Shown: positions 49,901-60,900 of the stretch, in pieces
Numbering within the stretch: the first letter of the stretch is position 1
How the letters are laid out: every line of letters starts with the position of its first letter
Assembly: GCA_038496675.1 (NCBI GenBank)
Contig: CM076658.1
Coordinates: 6,826,942-6,890,941, forward strand
DNA length: 64,000 bases
From: Rachycentron canadum
Taxonomy: Eukaryota > Chordata > Actinopteri > Carangiformes > Rachycentridae
Direction of reading: 5' to 3'
Notes under the pieces: model-generated
What the model saw: the letters and a program-made list of their open reading frames with translations, nothing else
Told to the model about the DNA's origin: nothing
The model's database searches: none
Translations under genes and position numbers: made by a program

Positions 49901-52900
49901 ATAGTAAAATTATATCTTGTCTGTTATTTACTGATATTTCTGGCAATAATCTGCTACATTATTTATCATGTGCTGATGGAAATCATGGCTATCATGGAAC
50001 ATGTAACTGATACTAAACGTGGAAATGGATCATATTGATGAGCCCAACATTACCTCTCATTTATTGGCTGTTTCTTTTGCTGATCAAGAGCAGAATCAGT
50101 CAGGACTCTTATCCTTCGAAGAGCAACTGTTACCTGATGGATGGATTTTTTGGCCTGGTAAGACCAGGTATCCAGCAGCATCCATTTACTCATTGGTGCA
50201 AGATAAACACAGTGGTGAGCATGTACCTTTCACAGAAGACATTTTGAAATTTAGCAGAAAAAGGACAGGTGAAATGAATAACTTTAACTGTATTGCAGTT
50301 ATGTGTCCTGAGCCCTGGTATTAAACACGGTGGGGCAGTTGCATTTTGCGCTGGGGCAAGTACTTAAGAAAAAATGATCGTGCTTTTCCTGCTATGACAA
50401 GTCCCGTCAGGTCTTGGAGTACAGCAGAGCCTTGAAACCCACAACCAGCAATCTGGCTAAACACTAATATGTCTCATATATAATACCTAGTTTCACACTT
50501 TTATAGACTGCTCATGTCAACACCCAATTCATAATTATGACTTTTGGATTATTTTGGATACTTTTGAAACACGTGGGACTTAATTACCTAAAAGAAGTAT
50601 GGACGCCTCGGGTCAGCTAAAGTTAAAGTTATTTGAGGTAATTAAACTCAAATGTAATGGATGTTGTGTTAGACTGTTAATGCATAGTATTTTTAACCCT
50701 CACACCAACTCTGCAGCTATAACACTGCCTGCAATGACGAATGAATGATGAAAACTCAAATGTGGATCGGCACCTTCTCCTGTCTACCCCATATTGTGAT
50801 TACAGTTTCAGCGCACAAAGGGAGATCAGACAGGCCTGAAACTTGAGCACTTGGGCCTTGTAAAGTGGATTTTTTGGCTGCTCTCTTTTTTTGTGTGTGA
50901 AGAAAACACTTGAAAGTCAAGTGTGTACTGGGCTGACTGACAAGCTGCTTAACACTGAAGGACTGAATTATATGCATGGAGTCTGTGTCCTTTGTCACTT
51001 CTCTCCTCTCTGGTGTCTGCAGTTAGGCTCAAACATCCAGGGGCACCCTTTGCACTGTACCCTGGATTGGGAAGTTTCTCACAACTCGCCATAAAGTTTT
51101 ACTTCCTGTCTAATCCCTGCTCCTAACTCTGTGTACCTGCTGTAGAGTCTCTCTCAGTCTCTCAAAGCCCTTAGGCCTCTGAGTATACAGACTTGACAGC
51201 ATGCCTGTGTGTGTGTGTATGTATGTGTGTGTGGATTTGTTTGTGCATGTGACTTTTGGTGTTTGGTGCTCAGACAAGCTTCCCTTCCCTTCAGGAAGCC
51301 TCATGAAGAATAGTCTCTGGACGGCCCAGCACACAATGAGCCCCGGTAATCCATTCACATAAATACTGCATCCTCCCCTTTAAAGGAGAAATTTACCCTC
51401 AGATGCTGCAATGCACCACTGATACAAAATGGCACAGCCCCCAAAACAACAGTAGAAAGCCCCACTCAGAGGGACACACTTGCACACAGCTGCTGGGTGA
51501 AAGGAGAGGACACACTGCATCTCAGTTCAAGAATAAACATAATAATAGTTTGACATGTGGCAACGAATGTCTTGTGATCAACCTGAGGAGGAAAAGCTCC
51601 TCGCTGTTATAGAGGAATGAGAAAAGCTGCACTCTTTGTTTATATCACTTTAAATGTGGCAAAGACAAAGATAATATCAGTGGTTTGTGGTCCAAATTAA
51701 ACACAGGAAACATCCTGTACAATACCAGTATAATAAAAGGTGATGAATCAAGGAAATGAAGCCTTAGATCGAGGATCATGTTTAACCAAATGAATTACAC
51801 GTTTAGTCAGTTTTCCCCTTAGCCTGAAGAAGAACGTAACTTTTCTCATTTTTTCCTGCTTTTCTTCAGGAGCACCACAATCCTTAATTGCACATTTCCT
51901 TCATCTGACTTCCTCCATTCTCTCTCCTGCTTTCTGATGATAGCAGCAGCTGCAGCTGCGAAGGGAAATCACAGTTACAATTGAGCCTCTAATGTTTTAG
52001 TGTGATCTATCCATTACAGTGGTTGTGCCTAAATGGCTAAAATTAAGAGTGCACACTTCCCAAGACCTCAAACGGAAGCTTCAAAGGCTTGGAGCAATTT
52101 CTCTCAAATTCACCTCAAGGGTTTTAGAGGGTTGTGTCTGTGGATATCAAAGTGCGCCGATAGGATCATATTGTATTGATCTTAAATTCAGCAGCTGCTC
52201 CTGGCACAGTTTCAAAGTGGGTGAGTGCATGTGTGCGCATGCTGTGCATAATGTGTCTAGTTTTGTGAGCAATAATTAGAAGGAGTGGCAAGTGTGTAAC
52301 CCTGTCCAGTACGTCAGTAGATGTACCACTAATGTTTCTGCTGTAAGATGGAGAGGTCAAAATAGGTTTTTATCTTGGGTTCAAGATTGGAAAAAGCCGC
52401 TAAATGTTCAAAACAGTTGACCTTTATTCAGGCTTGGCAGACAAAAGCAGGTAGGGACAAGCAGCAGGTGAGGTCAGGGCACGGAGCAGTGAAGACTGCC
52501 CTCAAAAAAAAAACAAGGTCAGCTCACTACAGCATAGAAAGCACAGGAGACAATCTGGCAGAGAATGGGTGGGAATGGGCTGGTATATATGCACTAGGGA
52601 ACTAGGAACAGCTGAGCAGGAGGCTGGGGGAAAGTCAGGTGGATGAGAGGTGGGAGGGGCAGAGGTTACCGTGGGACAGGAGGGAGTGTCAGACTCTAAA
52701 ATGACAAGAGAGTTCATAAAATGGCAAAGGCATAAATGAACCGTGACCATTTTCTCTACTGAAAATGTCTAAACCTCATTCTTCACTGAGCCACAAGAGT
52801 ATCAAGGATAATTAAATGATAACTCAATAATTTTATTGCTTTCATTTACAAATTTCAATTGTGTTTTTGAAAAGTTAAGTACTGCGGTACCCATGAGTCT

Positions 52901-53428
52901 CGGCAACCTCTCAGGTAAGTAACAGGGAGTCATAGTGAGTATCAAGTCAGATTGATTATTTCTGGAGGGTTTTGTCATTTACTTTCATTATTTTTTTCAT
53001 TATCTTAAATTGCTATATAAGGCTACCTGCATCAATCAGAAATGTTCAGGGCGAATTTCACAACACAGATCTTCAAGTCCTGCAGCCTGAAGTGTCAGTG
53101 TTTATTATTATTAAGTCAAATGCATCATCATCTGCACATGACTTATTTGACAGCAGCGCGCCACTGAATGTACGTAATTCTAAATGTGAGAAAATTGATG
53201 AATGCGCCAAAATCATTCGCAAGTGCCACTTCAGTCCAGGTCTCTTTGTAAGGGTGGTTCTAGCATGACGCCCACTGTCTGTGCAGAAAATGAACATTAC
53301 TTTAAGTTCTACTCCTCTACTCCACAGCCACAGCTTGAACAGTGATGTTAAAACGTAGACTTGCCATCTGTTTGCCCCCATGTTCTGTCAGATCCCTCTG
53401 TTCCTCACTCCACTTGCACAAGATTTGT

Positions 53429-53471
<43 letters not shown>

Positions 53472-54872
53472 ATGCGCTTACCTCCACAGACCTCTCCACT
53501 GATGTCCTCGCACTGACGGTCGTCACACTCACAGTTTTTGCCATGAACACGACTGTCCCCAGGTGGGTGGCAAGTACACTGTCCACACTGGCACTGACCT
53601 ACAAAAACAGAGGCGTTTTCTCACATCTGAGCAGTGTTTCATAGCAGAGTTGTGTTTTTAATAGCTTTTCAGCAGAATAATCCCCTTGATTTTTCCTTCA
53701 GTCTCTCATATCAACCTGAGTTTTTACTTTTTCCTGTTCAACAACTGTAGGCCAGGAGTGTGATTTGCATGCCTTCAGTGGTTGAGTTCAATAACTGTTT
53801 TTTAAGCCACATAACCGACGATATTCCTTCCAGTCACAGGATCAAATCTTATATGTAAATCACTCACTCTAATAAACACTCACATGGGCTATATGGCCAC
53901 ACACCCACACATTTCAAGATGTTGCCATCCTACTTCAATCAGCGAGCCACCAGTGAAGAGGGCCACAGGGAAACGAGCTGTGCGAGCATGCTGGCTAATG
54001 GTGAAACTCATAAGAAAAACATCATCTATTCTGCAATATCATTGGAGGTGTGCAGCATACCTGCTCATTGATCATTTAACCAGGCTGCCCTGAGGTATAT
54101 TAATTATGGGTGTAGCGTCGGCCGCACTCAGATATCCGGAGGCTTAGAGGGAAAAATGGCGACTAAAATGCTAATCACTGGCTTGTATTGCAGATTACTT
54201 TTTTACAAACTGACATGTTGACGTTGCTTCTATTAATTGCTCTCAAAAATGTACTTTAACAGGGACTGGTTCGTCTTTAATAAAGTGACTATAATTATAC
54301 ATTTGTTACCTTGCTAATACTACTTTGAATAGAGCTTAAAGACAACATTGTGCACGATGAAGCATCACCGTAAAATGTGAATTTGTCTGCTCTGCACTTT
54401 ACTGACAAAGGAGAAAGACACACACACACAGTTGGATATGTTTTAAGTGTTCCTATTCACTGATGCTGTTGACAAAAGGCACCCACAAGGGCCACAAACA
54501 GGTACACTGGCCACTGTGAAAAATAATTGCACAAAGGGAATTTCCCAGCTCAGTGAAGACAGATGGTTAAAAAGCATACTGAGTGCCTGTCTCTCTCTTT
54601 CCTCCTGTTTTTTGTCGGGTGGGGTATGTCCTTCTTGCAAAATCATTACTCACTCTTGTCAGTGTTTTCCCTGTTTGTAGCCCTGCAGGGTACATTTTGT
54701 TTTTAGTGCCAGTAAATAACATCTAAAACACATCCATAATGTGGATTTTGCCTGCTTTTTCTTTATTGACGAGTCATTGCGTGGAATAAATAGTGACCTA
54801 ACATGACAACCACTTGACTGACAGCTCCACCTAATGTGTTGTCCATGTCACATCACTGTCATTTCTCACCGA

Positions 54873-54951
<79 letters not shown>

Positions 54952-57900
54952 CTTGCAACCTCTCTTCCTGCTTCACATATAACATTACCACCATCTGCTC
55001 TGGGGACTCAGTTACCCTAGCAACCAGTGATGTCACAACACCCTGCCTTATTGATTATCTCTGCAGTCATCAGACTGTCCACGCCAGCGTATGCGTGTCT
55101 GTTTGTGTGTGTTGATGTTTAATTTGTCACACTTCGGTGTCACATCAGTCGACAAAATTATAAGCACTGGGCAGGTGAGGGTGTGGCAAATGAGTTTTTG
55201 CAATTTTAGGGAGCAGGTATCAGACATTGTCATGTTGCAGCTCAGCCTAACTGGAAAGGGGCACGAGCAGGATGAGTATATTGTTAAATAGATGAATACT
55301 TAATCATCTAGTGGTAAGCTAAGCTTGAGTAACGGTCAAATAATGTCAGCTCCTATCATTCCTTTAAAAAGCAACAGACAGTTTCCTGAGGGGCTGGGAG
55401 GAGTGTCCATGCCAGCTTCTCCCAGGGGAAAACTGCTCTTTTTCAAGATTTATTTTTTTTTATGATGCTGTGCACAAAATAATTTTTAGAAAACTGATAT
55501 TCAGCCTCTTGAATTCATTGATTTTCATTCACATTTCAGCATGTTTATGATGTTGTATGGAGTTTTGCTCTAAGAACATTAATGGATGCTCCTTTGTGAT
55601 TTACAATGCAAAAATCTGAACTTTCTGTGGGGAATCTTGGAGCCTCAAAAATACTTAAGGTTGACTTGATATTTCACAGCCAGGTGACGTGCCTGAGCTT
55701 TTAATTCAACTTTCCATCCTGCTTAAATTCATGCACAATTTCTCAAGGCTACAAATTCAAATTAAAGACTGCAGATAGAACATGGCTATTGGGACTTAGT
55801 CAACTTTATGGGAGAGCCTCATACATTCTGCAGTAGAAATAGATCAGCAATTAATGTAACTCACACTGAAACAGTATTTTGACGGGCAATGTGAACTTTA
55901 AACTTTGAACTTTGAACTTTTGAAAGAGAAAGCTTTTCTGTTTTATGTGGTTTTTGGAGATGCGCCTTGCTCTTTCATCTGGACTGACATTTGTCACATT
56001 TTCAGTAAAGTGGTCTGAACCCAGTGGAAGTGTGTGCCCATTTTCATGCCAAAATGAGTGCCAAAATTGTGCCTCACTGGCTGATCTGCATAAACACAAC
56101 CACAGCTGCGACACTCCTCTCACCACAGAGCTGTGAAACTAACACACAGGCACAAGTGCAAAATAAAGCTCTTGGATTGCACTTACATTTGCACTCCTGC
56201 CATCTTCGAGCCCGGAGAAACACAAAGCTCTTTGACTCAACAAAAAACATTTATAGTGTAAAATCAAAATGTGTTCACTGATATCCTCTGCATGACTTAA
56301 AACGATAAATGGCCGAGATTAAACCTGAATTTTGGAAACAACTACTTTCAGAGATTCATCACCTATCATCGTGAATTGGCAATTTTAAAATCACTTTGGT
56401 AGCCAAGTCATTTGTAGAGCTTGTCTGTTGTTGTGTGGCAGCTGCAATAAATCCGGGACCACGTCAAATATCATAAATCCAGTCTAAATCCAGTCCAGTC
56501 TTGACATTGCCTCGTACATTGTCTCATCCTGTGGCGTGAATGAAATTCTTCCTTTGGCATCCAAAGTGCTAAAATGATCAAATTCCTCCTACAATGAAAG
56601 ATAAAATGATGTTTAGGACATTTTTACCATTTCACTCCAGAATAATGTGACATTATTCAACCTGAAGACATTTGAACTCCCATTTCACTGGGTCTCTAAA
56701 CCATGTGAGAGACCAAAATTCAGAATATCTGGGCACCTACTGTTAATTATTTTCAAGGTGATAATAGAAAAATAAATTGCCAGTCTTTCCATTCATTGTT
56801 AGAAAATGTGCTTTTAAATATCAACAATCACTAATCTATTTCATTTCGGTCCTCAGAAAGCAGAGAGAGGAATCCCAAGAATCAGCAGAAAGATGTTGAA
56901 AGCAGGTGTTTCCTTGAGGAAATACCACAGTATAAAGAATGTGCTATCCACAAGCGTCTTGCCTCCACCTCTCAGGAAGAAAAGCTCTGAAGCTGCTGTT
57001 TCAAATTTCAAGGCTTTTCCGCTCAAGCTGCCATCTGTACCAGCCGCATTCATCCATGCCTAAGTGATTTTCTACGTCTGTCTCCTTCACTTTCTCTCTC
57101 TTTCTCTCTTACTCTCCCACACTACTTCCTGTCTCCCTTCATTGTGTTTCCCGTAGACACACACGCTCTCTCTCTCTCCCTTTTTCTACCTTTCAGATCT
57201 ATTGCCATTCATTGAAGTCTTGCAACGAACACTGTTACATTTATTTGTTTCCAACTGTGATCTTCCATTCCAACATTCAAATGGGCATCCTTAGGAAAAG
57301 AAAGTTAGGTTAATAAAACCACACACACACCATCCCAAACAGCCAGGTATGCATGAAGGCAAAGTCCCTTCCCCTTTATAGCACGTTCAGATATTCCTGA
57401 CTAATAACAGAGGAGGAGCTGACAGTGTGAATTTACGACACACAGACAAAGGCTCCAGTGGCTTAAACATGTACCAGATATAACTTGTTGGCCTCAGCAG
57501 ACATTAGAAATGCTGATTACCTGAAATAGTGTCTCCCAGTTATGCTTATATGCAGCAAAATATGTATTCCACACAGTGTTGGCTGAGGTAAATGCACACC
57601 TTTAACTGGCCTTGAATGGACAGGCATGGCTGAAAAGAAATGCAATTTATAAAAGGAAGAATTTATGAATCCCATTAATTGTTCTATTGCACAGGGTAAT
57701 TTAAAGTTCCATTTTGTTGCAGCAATTGGAGATAATTTAAAGGTACTGCTGGAGGAATTAAAGCTAATTAACTCTCCCAGCACAAGTTAATCTTTGCTGT
57801 TCCATTATGTGAGGGAGATGCCAACTCTGTTGCTGTGGAATTGGTTTGAGGCTGTCAAGACCAAAGTCTGCTATGGTACAGACGCAATATGTAATGAATA

Positions 57901-60900
57901 GTTGATGTATAGTCAAGGGAAACCCAGTTGGTGGTATTTTGAGAGCACACACATATCGTTTTATTGTCAGCCAATGGTGATGTTGATTTGTTAATGTATT
58001 TGTCTCCATGGTAGCAGCTCTGCCCAATGTGGCTTCAGGTGCCCAATCTAATCAGCAGCCCTTTGTAAGGGATATATGTAAGGGCCTCTGCAATAACATA
58101 TGGTAGGCTACGGTCCACACATCCTCTCTTATTGTTGGGAATAATGCAGCTGTTGAGAGGTTTTAGGTTCCCAGGTGATTTCTTCCGCAGTCAAATGAAA
58201 TAAGAAATTAATTCTTTACATTAACCCCTGATAATACTGTGCAGCCCTGAGACCGAGCAGATTGCGTCTTTGTAGTATTGCCCGCCGCCGACTACGTCAT
58301 AAAGCTGAATCAGTGTGAGAGTACATCTGACTTTACTGTACCTTTTCTACTTGTACAGAAACACTGCCAGGCATTCCCCAGAAAACGACAACACTGTTTA
58401 GGGCAAAATGAATGGAGTAGAGGTTCACTGAACAATGGCCCGTACAGCGCTGTAAAACTGATTGATTAAGCCTGCTGCATCAATGTAGAATACAGGTACA
58501 AGAGATACCACTGAAGACTCTACAGTGTGCACTGCGTAGCTACTAGACAATCTATCTTTTCAACAAATGGCCAAAGCATAGTTTGGAACAATGCAGGTTG
58601 TCAGTCAGTTTAAGGGCAACAGTAACATGACCATTGTGCATTGTTATCTCTGGATGAATGCAAGATACATATCTGGCCAAGATGTTCTGTAATTTTGTTT
58701 TTGTTTTTTTTGTCTGGCAAGTCTGTCAATGAATTAACTTGCAGCTATTGTCATGTCAAGATGGCGGCACAATACGTGATTGACATTTCTTTACTCAAAT
58801 TTCAGGAATCCTTCCTACGTTTGATTGGATAATAAAAACCACTTGCTGAGGACTCTGATTTATCTTCACTTCTGATTTTCAAGATGAAAAAACCGGGTTT
58901 GTCTAAACATTCAATTCCTACTGAACTATCAAGCAAAATCAGGTTCAAGCCGGCGTACTCTGAGGGAACCCACACAGGCATACAACTCCACACAGAAAGA
59001 CCCCAGGTCTTTGGATCCAGAACCTTCTTGCTTTGAGATGCTAACCACTAGGCTACTGATAGCAATATCTATAACTTCTATTCTCCCTCCTTAAACCTGA
59101 CTGTAAGTACCGCATTTTCCCCATTACTTGGCTAAAAATGTGAGTTCCTTCATGACATTTCTGTTTAATTTGACATCCCCTGCCTGTAAAGATTGATCAG
59201 TTCAGATTTATGAAAGGTAACTAATTTGTTTTTCTATTTGCTGGCTGAGGGTTTTATTTGGAGAAGTTCAGTATAATCTTAATTAAGAGTTTTGCATCTG
59301 TTGATGTTGCAGCTGGACAGATAATGGGCATCATGTTTTTTCCAACTATTACAAAAATTGCTTTGGATTCACTCCACCAATAATGTAATCTGATCAAACC
59401 ATACCCACATAGTCCTGATGATGCAGATTAGAAAAGCATTTGAGTGTTTACCTCTTGACAGATATTACCTGAGCATGTTTTTATCCCCAAAATGAATTTT
59501 TGCTTATTTAGCCATGAATATTCAATTGTAGAAAAAAAAAAATCAAGATTTCAATATAAAAATGTTTAGAATGTGAAGAGCAATACACTACTTCCACTAT
59601 TCTCACATAGGCAGATATAATGTAGGTAGCAAGGCAGAGAACATTGATTTTATAGACCTAAAATATTACACAATACTCCCACTTCCACCTTACTGTCATC
59701 AATCAACAGACTCAAGGGTGCATGACTGGGACAAGCACAACCTGGACCTCAGCTTTGTTAGCATGGTTTTCCAGTGTTGGCTGAGCATCTGAATCTAATA
59801 TTAGTATTAAGCCTAACATTTGGTGGCTCCAAGAAAACAAGCTTCCTCTGTTCAGAAGGGCCACTAATGAAGCATTCAGTCACTGCAATAAATCTCGACA
59901 CATCGACCCACAGCTTGTTCTATTGAGAGAGCTGTTCCAGCCAAGGCTCACATTACTGCTAGCAAACAGTGCCCCTTAATCTCACACACACACAAGAGCA
60001 TGCCCATATATACATATGTATGAGCACAAGTGCACATCATTAAACATAAAACTTACAAAAAATGAGCACACAGCTCAAAAAGCTGTCACGCAAACACGCA
60101 GATACATTAATGCGTATGATGTGTATGACGTGAAAGTGCTGCATGACTTGGTTAAAGATGCTATAACATTTGATTGCTTGGCATCCTCCTGTCTTTGAGA
60201 ATGGATTAAGCAATGGCCTGGAAATGGCCTATTTTATACCAAGAGGTGAGAGCGAGAGTAGAGGTCTGCTGCAGTAACCATGGCAACTGGATCAAATGGG
60301 AAGACCAGGTACCTCGTCCAAAGCACGGCAAATTGGACGTTCCTCGACACTTCTTCAGACTGCTCTCCAGAGACAGCGAGCAGGACAGAGGATGCTCACA
60401 CTTCTTCCCTGCCCATCCCTCCTTGCAGTCACACCTGCCACAGTTACACTGGCCATGACCTGCCAAGGAGAAAGAAGAAGAGGTGGAGGAAGCAGAGCAG
60501 TGAAACAGACGGGTGGCTTTATAAAGAAAAAATTCAGATAACTACACTAAGAAGAGGGAGAAAAACAGCATTAAGTGAAGTGGGCACATCAAGCAGGGTG
60601 GACAGGTTATAGAGCAGAAAAGAGGGCAAATGGTAATTGTTTTTTTACCTGGACACGAGAAGATAGGGAGAAAGAAACTGATGGTGAAAGATGAGATTTA
60701 AAATATTAAAATGTGAATGTTCTTTCAAACTATTTCATAAAGGTTTCCACCAAAGGGCCGTTGATTGTGTGATTTTAAGACAAATCCCCTGGTGCAAAAA
60801 AATGTATTTTAATGACTAGTAGGCACTGTGGTAGCATTCATCATATTTTGTTCATTAATTGTTTAGAGAAACAGGGAAAAGGTCATTCCCAACCACTCCC

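Larger units (their letters stand above)
47732..53481 (-). other. itgbl1: itgbl1 intron between repeats VII and VIII (5.7 kb)
   Basis: GTAAGC donor followed at once by a CA microsatellite. Contains a foldback-like pair of repeat copies (48755-49043), a short GT tract (49531-49551) and a probable interspersed repeat at 52380-52745. No exon is visible. Confidence 0.85.
53599..60312 (-). other. itgbl1: itgbl1 intron between repeats VI and VII (6.7 kb)
   Basis: GTACCT donor. Contains a 76-bp CA microsatellite (54874-54949), a tandem AGTTCA-type array (55892-55923), a SINE-like repeat (58950-59062) and one copy of a diverged direct repeat (59212-59392). No exon is visible. Confidence 0.85.

Noticed and set aside
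50019..50324. 101-codon ORF in an itgbl1 intron
   Set aside because: No domain, AT-rich composition, two overlapping frames of similar length; consistent with chance.
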